From Muribaculaceae bacterium (GTDB lineage: Bacteria > Bacteroidota > Bacteroidia > Bacteroidales > Muribaculaceae): a stretch of 24,032 nt of DNA. A model generated the notes under the pieces. The model searched no databases, was not told the DNA's origin, and saw nothing but the letters and a program-made list of their open reading frames with translations. Location: contig JAFYCU010000114.1 of assembly GCA_017545095.1 (NCBI GenBank), positions 1 through 24,032 on the forward strand, in the 5' to 3' direction. A program made the position numbers and the translations under genes. Of the stretch, positions 16,212 through 23,238 are shown piece after piece. Positions within the stretch are counted from its first letter, which is position 1, and every line of letters starts with the position of its first letter.

Positions 16212-17090
16212 ATGCCACAAAAGATTTCAGTGCGATTCTACAACAACCGTGAGGTGCGTGCCATTTGGGACAACGAGAACAGCAAGTGGTGGTTCTCGGT
16301 GCTGGACGTGATTGGAGCCATCAACGAGCAAGACAACTACACCCGCACACGCAACTACTGGAAGTACCTCAAGACCAAACTGCGCAAGCAGAAAAACGAA
16401 GTGGTTAGTGTCACTAACCAGTTGAAACTTATCGCCCCCGATGGCAAACGACGAATGACCGACGTGCTCGACTATGCCGGTGTGATGCTGCTTGCCGAGA
16501 ACATCCCCAACGTGAATGCCACCCGATTCGTTCATTGGTTTGCCAGCGACAGCGAATCCATCGACGGCAAGAGCCGCGAAAAGGCTTATGCGCTGTGGGA
16601 GAGCGGATTGATGGACAGCGTGGAGATTGGCACCACACGAGGCTTGCAGCAAATCCACGCCTATCTGTTTGGCGGACTTTACGACTTTGCCGGGCAGATT
16701 AGAAACGTGACCATCTCGAAAGGCGACTTCACCTTCTGCCGCGCGGAATACCTGCACCAGGCATTGCGCGAGATTGACCGCATGGCCGATGACACATTCG
16801 ATGAGATAGTACTCAAATATGTGGAGATGAATGTGGCTCACCCCTTTATGGAAGGGAACGGACGAAGCACACGGCTATGGCTCGACCTGCTGATGAAAAA
16901 CCGCATTGGCCGCTGTGTGGACTGGAGCTTGATTGCCAAAAACGATTACCTGAATGCCATGATATGGAGTGCCACCGACCCCACCATGCTGCGAACACTC
17001 CTGCACAACGCACTCTCCGACAAAATCGATGACCGCGAGACCTTTATGAAAGGTATCGACTATTCCTATTACTACGAACAACCCGATTGA
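16212..17090 (+). CDS. Bro-N / Fic domain fusion protein, predicted protein AMP-transferase
   Basis: The product has 292 residues. The N-terminal part (about 1-115; ISVRFYNNREVRAIWDNEN, WWFSVLDVIGAINEQDNY) is a Bro-N-like domain of the kind found in phage antirepressors. The C-terminal part (about 140-280) is a Fic domain with the flap region ISKGDFTFCRAEYL and the full active-site motif HPFMEGNGRSTR (210-221; H210, E214, N216, R218, R221). Active Fic proteins transfer AMP or another nucleotide moiety from NTPs to a Ser/Thr/Tyr of a target protein. The tail has SYYYEQ (285-290), which fits the C-terminal inhibitory motif (S/T)xxxE(G/N) of class III Fic proteins except for the last residue; E289 would be the inhibitory glutamate. 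It is cytoplasmic, expressed from its own promoter, and has no antitoxin gene beside it. The target is unknown. Confidence 0.9.
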   Translation: MPQKISVRFYNNREVRAIWDNENSKWWFSVLDVIGAINEQDNYTRTRNYWKYLKTKLRKQKNEVVSVTNQLKLIAPDGKRRMTDVLDYAGVMLLAENIPNVNATRFVHWFASDSESIDGKSREKAYALWESGLMDSVEIGTTRGLQQIHAYLFGGLYDFAGQIRNVTISKGDFTFCRAEYLHQALREIDRMADDTFDEIVLKYVEMNVAHPFMEGNGRSTRLWLDLLMKNRIGRCVDWSLIAKNDYLNAMIWSATDPTMLRTLLHNALSDKIDDRETFMKGIDYSYYYEQPD

Positions 17091-17112
17091 TGCTCCAGGA
17101 ATCTCCCCTGCC

Positions 17113-18636
17113 CTATTTGCGCCTGCGCTGCGAAATCAGGAACGCGGCCACAATCAGCACGAGCACCGCAATGGTGGCCGAAATGGGCCAGTGGTCGGCA
17201 TCGAAAACCCATCCGAACTTTTTCCAAAACGGAATGTGCTCGCCATTGGCATGAGCAGTCGAGGAAGTGGCTATTGAATCGGCTGGTTGCTCGGCTGCCC
17301 CAACAGCCTGTTGCTCGGCATCCTCATCGGCATAGTCCACGCGCAGCAGGTTCACGGCATTGCCGCCCTGATAGTTTCGTGCCTGCGAAGTAACCACCAA
17401 CAGGTGTCCGTCGCGCGAGATGTCGAGCCCCACGGGATAGGAATCGATGGGGATGTGGGTGATGGCTTGCATCGAGCGGGTGTCGACCACATAGAGCGCG
17501 CTGGCCGAGTTGCAGGCGGCAAAGATGAAGCGTCCGCTGGGCGAGGCCTCGATGGTGCGTGCCCCGGGCCCCACCTTACACACCTGCCAGGCACACGGCA
17601 ACGTGATGCCGGAACCCTGACGACGGACGATGGCCTCCAACACGCTGTCGAGCGGCACACGCTGCACCAGTCCGGCACTGTTCACGCTGGCATACAGATA
17701 GCCGTGGTTGATGATCAAGTGGCGAGCATTGCTGATGCCACCTATCTTCCCTAAGTAGCGTCGCTTCGGCACATCCACCACGGCGATGCCACCGCCACCC
17801 ATGCAGCCCACGAGCAGGTAGCGGTCGTCGGGGGTGAACACGGTACCCCGCAGCAGCAGTCCGCTGTTGGCATCGCGGTTCACTTCTTGCGTGAGGCTGA
17901 AGTTCAGCTCCAGCTGTTTCTCCACCACCACAGGCGGCAGGTGATGCCACCGGGCGGGGTCGTCGCCCGACACATCAATCAGCCCCACAGTGTTGTTGCC
18001 CCAGTGGGTGACGGCGACGGTGCGGCCATCGTGCGAACAAGTGATCATCTTGGGCAGTGGCCCGGTCTCCATCATGCGCACGATGCTGTCGGTGCGCGTG
18101 TCGATGATGGCAATGGCACTGGGGTCTTGCGCGTTGAGGTCGAAGGTGCGTCGGTAATAAGGCACCCACAGGTAACGGCCTCCATGCGAGAACGTGCTCT
18201 CCACCGGCTTGCCGCTGAACGCCTTGCTCTCACCATCGGGATAGTGTGTGAACTGATAATAGCCACAGGGTGCCGACCACAACGGGCCGCGTCCCGACTC
18301 AAAGCGATGGGGAATCACCTTGATTTTATGGTTGTCGCTTGTGGCATAAACCACTGTGGCGCAGCCCTCGAGCGAGTTGACGTAATATTTCGAGCCGTCG
18401 GGGTGGAAATTGACGCTTTTGGGCGAGAATATGTCGGTGTCGAGCGTGGCACGATCGCGCCAGTCGTGCTGCTGATGCTTGCCCACATTGGTGATGGTGA
18501 GCGCTCCGGGCACCTCCACGCGCTCGCCAATGGCCGAGTGCACCACCGGCGGCTGCGCCACAGCCACCACACCGCACGCCAGCACGGCAAAAATGGCGAT
18601 GAAAGTCTTGAATACTGCCATTTTTAGATATTGCAT
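17113..18636 (-). CDS. Exported YVTN/YncE-like beta-propeller protein with C-terminal membrane anchor
   Basis: From the ATG at 18636 the product is 507 residues. The frame stays open to an ATG at 18675, but the chosen start gives a standard signal peptide (hydrophobic FIAIFAVLACGVVAVAQ, cut near residue 28). The body (about 40-430) contains repeated beta-propeller blades with phrases such as SAIAIIDTRTDSIVRMMETG, NNTVGLIDVSG, GGGIAVVDVPKRRYLGKIGG and SALYVVDTRSMQAITHIPID, typical of the YVTN family. A linker rich in Ala, Glu and Gln follows, then one membrane segment, WPISATIAVLVLIVAAFLIS (about 481-500), with a basic QRRRK end. I infer a periplasmic propeller tethered to the inner membrane by its C-terminus. 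The ligand is unknown. It converges on the Fic gene (22 bases apart). Confidence 0.8.
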   Translation of the reverse strand: MQYLKMAVFKTFIAIFAVLACGVVAVAQPPVVHSAIGERVEVPGALTITNVGKHQQHDWRDRATLDTDIFSPKSVNFHPDGSKYYVNSLEGCATVVYATSDNHKIKVIPHRFESGRGPLWSAPCGYYQFTHYPDGESKAFSGKPVESTFSHGGRYLWVPYYRRTFDLNAQDPSAIAIIDTRTDSIVRMMETGPLPKMITCSHDGRTVAVTHWGNNTVGLIDVSGDDPARWHHLPPVVVEKQLELNFSLTQEVNRDANSGLLLRGTVFTPDDRYLLVGCMGGGGIAVVDVPKRRYLGKIGGISNARHLIINHGYLYASVNSAGLVQRVPLDSVLEAIVRRQGSGITLPCAWQVCKVGPGARTIEASPSGRFIFAACNSASALYVVDTRSMQAITHIPIDSYPVGLDISRDGHLLVVTSQARNYQGGNAVNLLRVDYADEDAEQQAVGAAEQPADSIATSSTAHANGEHIPFWKKFGWVFDADHWPISATIAVLVLIVAAFLISQRRRK

Positions 18637-18649
18637 TGTTTGTGGAATC

Positions 18650-18675
18650 TCGTTATCACGTTGTTTCGTTATCAC
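18650..18675. repeat. Two direct repeats upstream of the beta-propeller gene
   Basis: TCGTTATCAC occurs at 18650-18659 and 18666-18675, a 16-base period (GTGATAACGA on the coding strand), 13-39 bases ahead of the chosen start codon. The position would suit a regulator site or the mRNA leader. No TAnnTTTG box is seen nearby. Confidence 0.45.
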
Positions 18676-18679
18676 GGCA

Positions 18680-18889
18680 TCATATGCTTCTGGTTCCTTT
18701 GCAGGCGGGGTAACTGTTGCTCCAAAATGCTTTTCTGAAGTTGACGCCTTTCTTTGTCATGCGCTTGAGCATGGGTTTGCCGCACAGGGAACACTATGGT
18801 GCACCGGCCTGGACGTTCTGCTCGGTGCGACGGGCATTTGCCAGCACCCACGTGTCCAGCCAGTAATATCCTGAATGGGTGATATCCAT
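18680..18889 (-). pseudogene. Remnant of a four-helix-bundle suffix / topoisomerase C4 zinc-finger protein
   Basis: Two pieces of one protein remain in different frames. An N-terminal piece starts at ATG 18889 with MDITHSGYYWLDTWVLAN and stops at a TAG (18794-18796) after 31 codons. It resembles the beginning of Bacteroidetes 'four helix bundle suffix domain' proteins. Directly behind, from 18793 in another frame, CSLCGKPMLKRMTKKG and AFWSNSYPACKGTRSI run to a TGA at 18680. This resembles the C-terminal topoisomerase-type zinc finger (CxxC ... FWGCxxYPxC), with one expected cysteine apparently missing. The helical middle, normally well over 100 residues, is gone. The family assignment is from memory of the motifs; the frame break and short length are directly seen. 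Confidence 0.55.
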
Positions 18890-18901
18890 ACTACTTTAAC
18901 T

Positions 18902-19927
18902 TTAACTTTGACTGCCTCCGTCTTGAAAGAGATACTCCGAAGGTTTCCAGTCCTTTGCCAACTTATCAGCTTTTTCCAACCATCTTGAAATACGTTTCAA
19001 CGGTTCAACGTCCTCGCCCCAATATTCAACGAATAATGCTGCATCCATCCGTAGCGATGCGGCTATCATTTCTTTCTCTATAAGTTTTAATGCACGTGCA
19101 ATATAAATACCACCTTTATCATCATTGTTTGGATTGGCCACGCTACCAGCCGAAAACAAGTCGCGCGCCTGATGGCACAAAACACCATGATAGGTAAGCA
19201 GATAAAGAACCATGTCATCATACTTGTTGCGTGAACGGCCAGATTTCACAATTGATGGGCAAAGCAGAGCGGCTTCAGCTCTTAATCTCGTCTTCTCCTC
19301 GATTGACAAATTGGTATATAGTCGAGCCTGAATGGGTGTAGTATGTTCGTCAGAATGTTTATCCTCAATCCACCAAAGTCTTCCATCTGGATGAATTTTC
19401 CGGGCATAGGCCCGGACATATTCCATTTTTTTCTTCATGTCCAATTTGCGAAAATCATCATATCTAATACCCATTTGGGCAAACAGCGATTCTTTCACTT
19501 CGACTTTTTCCGATGGCAATTCTATTTCAAATCGAGGAACATGAGACGTTCGCACATGAATCACACTCTGCTCATATTCGCCCCATCTTACTTCGGGAAT
19601 GCCCCCCATTTTCCCAAAGACTATGTAAATATGTTTGACCTCTTCAATCCGCTGAGTTTCCAGCACACTATTGGCAATGCTTCGCCAAGTGTCGTTGAGG
19701 GTGAATTTCACTTCAACTCCATATTCGCCCATGGCTATATCGGGAAACGCCTGCGCGTGAGGCTTGAAGTCTATGTCAAATGAAGCATCGTCTTTGGTAA
19801 GGTCGAACAATACTTGGCGAACTCTATTTTCAAATTCAGACGAAGACTTAAATGATGAAACCCTTGCCTCCTCAGTCAACAATACACAACAATTATCGAG
19901 TAAAGCCTCAAACTGTTTCTTGGTCAT
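18902..19927 (-). CDS. Type II restriction endonuclease, PD-(D/E)XK type
   Basis: The product has 341 residues. Near the N-terminus, FPDIAMGEYGVEVKFT holds a PD-(D/E)XK catalytic site (P62-D63 and E72-x-K74), preceded by a helix with EFENRVRQVL (31-40) that fits the usual first helix of this fold. The C-terminal 200 residues are largely helical and charged and match no domain I can name; they may carry target recognition. Its ATG lies inside the end of the methyltransferase gene (20-base overlap), the normal translational coupling of a restriction-modification pair. It should cut unmodified DNA at the site protected by the neighbouring cytosine methyltransferase. The recognition sequence cannot be read from the sequence. 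Codon use is AT-richer than in the flanking genes, suggesting transfer. Confidence 0.82.
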   Translation of the reverse strand: MTKKQFEALLDNCCVLLTEEARVSSFKSSSEFENRVRQVLFDLTKDDASFDIDFKPHAQAFPDIAMGEYGVEVKFTLNDTWRSIANSVLETQRIEEVKHIYIVFGKMGGIPEVRWGEYEQSVIHVRTSHVPRFEIELPSEKVEVKESLFAQMGIRYDDFRKLDMKKKMEYVRAYARKIHPDGRLWWIEDKHSDEHTTPIQARLYTNLSIEEKTRLRAEAALLCPSIVKSGRSRNKYDDMVLYLLTYHGVLCHQARDLFSAGSVANPNNDDKGGIYIARALKLIEKEMIAASLRMDAALFVEYWGEDVEPLKRISRWLEKADKLAKDWKPSEYLFQDGGSQS

Positions 19928-20969
19928 GTGTCAATGTTTTTTTTAGTGATACTGCGATATGCCAGGCAAGGACTGGTGGTACTGCATTTCCAATTTGACG
20001 TTCTGTCTCGCGCAGCCCACATGGGAAAATGAAAGTATCAGGAAACGACTGTATGCGAGCTGCTTCACGCATAGAGATTCGGCGTGGTAGGGCATAGTGA
20101 AATTGAATGTTTCCATGACATTCAGCACGGATAGTGTAGCCTGGCCTATCAGCCACCATGCGACGGTTGCCCTGCTCGCCACTCACTTTCGCTTTACTCC
20201 AGATGTGAGAAAAGGCCCTATCTTCTTCGAGCGTTTCCAAATCATGCATGGCATCAAATGCCGTCATAGGCGACTCCACATTGGGAGTTGGAGGTGTGAA
20301 AGACGGTATATCTTCACGTGTGCCAACAAAGATTACCCTCTCGCGAGTTTGCGGCACGCCATATTTCTCAGCTTGATACAGTTGATAAGTAACCTGATAG
20401 CCAAGTGCGTTGAAATCTTCCAGTATTTTATGAAGTGAGTATTCGTTTTGTTTCAGCAATAATCCCCCAACATTCTCGGCCACAAATGCCTTTGGTTTTA
20501 AACGTTTCACCGCTTCAACAATATAGACATACAAACCGCTTCGCTCGCCATTAACCCCTTTCATTTTCCCATTTATGGAGATGTCCTGACATGGAAAGCC
20601 ACCAATCACCACATCGGCATGAGCAGGCATATAGTCGATAACATCTTTAATATCTCCTTCGATGATAGCATGGGAGAAATTTTTTCGATATGTTGCACAA
20701 GCTGCATGACTCAGTTCGTTGGCCCATACGATTTCAAATCCTGTTTCGGCATAATGCTTGCCAAGAAAATCGAAGCCGCCCATAAAGCCAAGATCCATAC
20801 CGCCACAACCAGAAAAAAGGGAAACCACTTTGATTGGCGATTGCTGTTTGTGTCGCTTGTTCACTGCAAGCACTGCTGAAAATGCAGGCATTTCATACAA
20901 CGAACGCGTATAACCTACTGATGCTACTTCAGACAAGAAGTTAGTGTTTGTTTCATTGGCATAGTCCAT
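19908..20969 (-). CDS. DNA (cytosine-5-)-methyltransferase of the restriction-modification pair
   Basis: The product has 353 residues and carries the ordered C5-methyltransferase motifs: motif I VVSLFSGCGGMDLGF (48-62, S-adenosylmethionine binding), motif IV GGFPCQDIS (123-131, catalytic C127), motif VI ENV (165-167), motif VIII QTRERV (207-212), a recognition region (about 220-290), and motifs IX/X with REAARIQSFP (301-310) and RQIGNAVPP (324-332). It has a roughly 45-residue N-terminal extension before motif I. It should methylate cytosine C5 in the recognition sequence of the partner nuclease, whose start it overlaps. The methyltransferase comes first in the unit, so protection is made before restriction. 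No controller (C) protein gene or Vsr-type repair gene is present. I see no clear TAnnTTTG promoter upstream. Confidence 0.93.
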   Translation of the reverse strand: MDYANETNTNFLSEVASVGYTRSLYEMPAFSAVLAVNKRHKQQSPIKVVSLFSGCGGMDLGFMGGFDFLGKHYAETGFEIVWANELSHAACATYRKNFSHAIIEGDIKDVIDYMPAHADVVIGGFPCQDISINGKMKGVNGERSGLYVYIVEAVKRLKPKAFVAENVGGLLLKQNEYSLHKILEDFNALGYQVTYQLYQAEKYGVPQTRERVIFVGTREDIPSFTPPTPNVESPMTAFDAMHDLETLEEDRAFSHIWSKAKVSGEQGNRRMVADRPGYTIRAECHGNIQFHYALPRRISMREAARIQSFPDTFIFPCGLRETERQIGNAVPPVLAWHIAVSLKKTLTHDQETV

Positions 20970-21040
20970 AATGTTTCAGTTTTTGCCACATCGCAAGGAA
21001 GAGCAGTTTTTACACAACATGCCACTCCACACTTTTGCCG

Positions 21041-21796
21041 TTACGGCGTGTTGCGCCGCTGGTATTTCTTGGGGTTGGTGAGCGTGGACAGGCGGAGTTT
21101 CATCACACCGAAGACGGCTTCGCCAAAGATGCCGCTGCTCATCTTGCTCGTGCCCAGCACGCGGTTCACAAACACGATGGGCACCTCCTTGATGGTGAAA
21201 CCCATGCGCCATGCCGTGAACTTCATCTCAATCTGGAAAGCATAGCCCCTGAACTCCACGGCATCGAGGTCGATGGCCTCGAGCACCTGGCGGCGGTAGC
21301 ACACAAATCCCGCTGTGGTGTCGCGCACCTTCAGCCCCGTGACCAGCCGCACATAGGCCGATGCATAATAGCTCATAAGCACGCGCCCCATGGGCCAGTT
21401 CACCACATTCACCCCGGTGATGTAACGCGAGCCCACAGCCACATCGGCTCCCTCGCTGGCACAGGCACGCTGCAGGTCGATGAGCTTCATGGGCGGATGC
21501 GAGAAGTCGGCATCCATCTCGATGATGTAGTCGTAACCCTGCTCGAGTGCCCACTTGAAGCCGGTGATATAGGCCGTGCCCAACCCCAGCTTGCCGCTGC
21601 GCTTGATGATGTGCAGCCGCTCGGGATGCTCGGCCATGAGCCCCTCGACTATCGAGGCCGTGCCATCGGGCGAATTGTCATCGATGATGAGCAGGTCGAA
21701 CTCATGCTCGGCGATGCCCAGCACGGTGGCTATCATGTTGGCAATGTTCTCACATTCGTTGTAGGTGGGGATGATGACTACACTGTCCGATTTCAT
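21041..21796 (-). CDS. Polyprenol-phosphate mannosyltransferase-like glycosyltransferase (GT2, DPM1-like)
   Basis: The product has 251 residues, the size of the soluble DPM1-like GT2 proteins, without the C-terminal membrane helices seen in some relatives. Motifs: VVIIPTYNECENI (6-18), DDNSPDGT (39-46), the metal-binding DAD (95-97) within EMDADFSHPP, FRGYAFQIEM (182-191) and the acceptor-loop region TSKMS (216-220). It should transfer a sugar, probably mannose from GDP-mannose, to a lipid carrier phosphate (undecaprenyl or similar) at the cytoplasmic face of the inner membrane, feeding cell-envelope glycan or glycoprotein synthesis. The donor is inferred from the family. A TAATTTTG box lies 27 bases upstream. 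It is not obviously in an operon with the R-M genes (gap of 71 bases). Confidence 0.9.
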   Translation of the reverse strand: MKSDSVVIIPTYNECENIANMIATVLGIAEHEFDLLIIDDNSPDGTASIVEGLMAEHPERLHIIKRSGKLGLGTAYITGFKWALEQGYDYIIEMDADFSHPPMKLIDLQRACASEGADVAVGSRYITGVNVVNWPMGRVLMSYYASAYVRLVTGLKVRDTTAGFVCYRRQVLEAIDLDAVEFRGYAFQIEMKFTAWRMGFTIKEVPIVFVNRVLGTSKMSSGIFGEAVFGVMKLRLSTLTNPKKYQRRNTP

Positions 21797-21822
21797 TTCA
21801 GCTGCTGATTGATTTCAAAGAG

Positions 21823-21830
21823 CAAAATTA
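21823..21830 (-). promoter_or_regulatory. -7 promoter box of the GT2 gene
   Basis: TAATTTTG on the minus strand matches TAnnTTTG and lies 26 bases before the start codon. No convincing TTTG -33 box is found at 19-21 bases; the space is taken by the arm of the inverted repeat at 21837. Confidence 0.45.
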
Positions 21831-21836
21831 CAACAA

Positions 21837-21898
21837 TTTTCCCACACTTTGCGCTTTTCGCATCGTCAAAATGCTAAAAAACGCAAAATGTGGGAAAA
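21837..21898. terminator. 17-bp inverted repeat, probable transcription barrier
   Basis: The arms TTTTCCCACACTTTGCG (21837-21853) and CGCAAAATGTGGGAAAA (21882-21898) pair at 16 of 17 positions around a 28-base loop. It lies behind the dockerin-tailed calycin gene (stop at 21954) and before the -7 box of the GT2 gene. Ending T's are short, so it is a probable rather than certain terminator. It also overlaps the expected -35 region of the GT2 promoter. Confidence 0.5.
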
Positions 21899-21953
21899 CG
21901 CGGTATCATCGCCCGCTCATGCTGGTCACAAACGGGTAGCCACCTTGGCGGGG

Positions 21954-22664
21954 TCAGTTGCCAAGCATGATGTTGATCACGGCGTTCACGTCGTCGATAT
22001 CAACCACATCATCGTCGGTGACCAGGGCCTGCGAGCCATAGTTCGAGGCCGGCACATTGCCGAGCATGATGTTGATGAGGATGTTGAGGTCGTCGATGTC
22101 GACCACACCGCTGCCGTCCACATCGCCCTTGACGCCGGGTGCACTGGGTGCGGTGCCGTAATAGTCAACAGTCATCGTGGCATCCATAATCGTATATTGC
22201 CCGATGAAAGGAATGTTCACCTTGATGTCGATCACATATTCGGCATGGGCGGTGAGTTCCTCATCGTTGAAGCGTCCAGTGAAATTAATGGGAATCGACT
22301 TGTCGAGTGCCGAGCCCAAATAGGGAAGCAGGTAATCGGGAATGCTTTCGGTGATGCCCCCCACGTCGCTGAGGCGGATTTCCTTCACACCCGCCACATT
22401 GGTGTAACCCTCCTCATCGGTTGTGCCGGTGAGGTTGTCGAAAGTAATGGTGCCGATGTCGTAGGAATAGCCAGCATAGCTGATGGTGAGGTCGTTCATC
22501 ACAGCGGTGTAGGTGCCATCGGCATTCTGTTCCATGGTCATCGCCACATCCTCTTTGGTCATCTGGTCGGTGCCATTGCTGATGGTCATCGAGCCCATGT
22601 AGTCGGTGGCGGTTGCACTCATAGCGCATAACCAGGCCACCAAAAGAAATGTAAAATGCTTCAT
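21954..22664 (-). CDS. Secreted calycin-like domain protein with dockerin-like C-terminus
   Basis: The product has 236 residues: a signal peptide (1-19, ending AMSATA), a calycin-like beta-barrel domain (about 21-168) typical of small secreted Bacteroidetes proteins, then two dockerin-type repeats (about 179-236). The first repeat, GDVDGSGVVDIDDLNILINI, is complete. The second (VTDDDVVDIDDVNAVINIML) has lost the DxNxDG calcium loop start. The tail matches that of the 854-residue protein at 12791 (both end INIMLG plus one or two residues). The product is presumably exported; its ligand is unknown. A TAATTTTG box lies 38 bases upstream and an inverted repeat downstream, so it forms its own unit. 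Confidence 0.82.
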   Translation of the reverse strand: MKHFTFLLVAWLCAMSATATDYMGSMTISNGTDQMTKEDVAMTMEQNADGTYTAVMNDLTISYAGYSYDIGTITFDNLTGTTDEEGYTNVAGVKEIRLSDVGGITESIPDYLLPYLGSALDKSIPINFTGRFNDEELTAHAEYVIDIKVNIPFIGQYTIMDATMTVDYYGTAPSAPGVKGDVDGSGVVDIDDLNILINIMLGNVPASNYGSQALVTDDDVVDIDDVNAVINIMLGN

Positions 22665-22701
22665 CTCACAAAGGTTTTAAATTGTTATTGATTATTCGTT
22701 G

Positions 22702-22709
22702 CAAAATTA
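22702..22709 (-). promoter_or_regulatory. -7 promoter box of the calycin-like gene
   Basis: TAATTTTG on the minus strand matches TAnnTTTG, 37 bases upstream of the start codon. No clear -33 TTG is seen at the usual distance. Confidence 0.5.
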
Positions 22710-22743
22710 CACATTATTATTGACATACGCTAATTTTCATTCG

Positions 22744-22787
22744 AAAAAATAGCATTGAGCCGCATTGTGTTGCAGCTCAACGCTATT
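22744..22787 (-). terminator. Strong Rho-independent terminator
   Basis: On the minus strand, 22787-22775 pairs with 22760-22748 (core AGCGTTGAGC/GCTCAATGCT, 12 of 13 pairs) around a 14-base loop, followed by six T (complement of 22744-22749). It is placed exactly at the end of the 51-codon frame at 22786-22941. Confidence 0.75.
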
Positions 22788-22941
22788 ATAGAGCCATCGA
22801 CCGCATCAGGGTGTAGCCCTGCAAAAACCGTATCAAGCCCTTTTGTTCACCGTCCATCAGATGATCATCCGCTTCAACAACTGGATCGGCTGCAAAGTCG
22901 ATGTTCCCATCATACAACTCACGTGGTTGAGTGAACATCAT
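22786..22941 (-). CDS. Possible 51-residue protein (or C-terminal remnant)
   Basis: Two ATG codons in a row (22941 and 22938) open a 51-residue frame starting MMFTQPRELYDGNIDFAADP and ending RFLQGYTLMRSMAL. The composition is balanced and protein-like (helical end, acidic middle). The stop codon overlaps the stem of a strong minus-strand terminator, as expected for a real 3' end. An in-frame stop lies 3 codons upstream of the first ATG, so it is not simply the visible end of a longer frame, although a frameshifted remnant is possible. I do not recognise a family and see no TAnnTTTG promoter close by. Confidence 0.4.
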   Translation of the reverse strand: MMFTQPRELYDGNIDFAADPVVEADDHLMDGEQKGLIRFLQGYTLMRSMAL

Positions 22942-23238
22942 GAAACGACTTCAAAACGATACACATCATATATTCCATATTACGCATAATCTTATTTTCA
23001 CGCGAATCTACCATGTGTGATAAGCCATTGTATTACAATGCTTTCTAATTATCAACAGAATCTACACTCTAAAAAATGAGTATTGAAAAGACAAATTGAT
23101 AACAAGCAATATTATTGTCTTTTACGCATAGAGGCGGTTACCATACTTTTGTGGTACGACAACCGCTTTTTCATAAAATAGGCGGCGGTTCGGAAAACCA
23201 AATGATTTGTTTTTCACTCACCTTGCACTATTTTTCTT
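22942..23238. other. AT-rich non-coding stretch with a hairpin and possible promoter
   Basis: No gene is visible. At 23134-23166 GCGGTT pairs with AACCGC, with an inner ACCA/TGGT pair, followed by TTTTT (23167-23171), a terminator-like shape on the + strand. The same hairpin contains TACTTTTG (23144-23151), a TAnnTTTG -7 box with TTTT near -33 (about 23120-23123), which could drive the frame starting at 23239. The two readings exclude each other in part. Confidence 0.4.

Noticed and set aside
16212..18636. Fic gene and beta-propeller gene as a toxin/antitoxin or two-gene defence unit
   Set aside because: The two genes converge, the propeller protein is exported while Fic is cytoplasmic, and nothing in the sequence links them.
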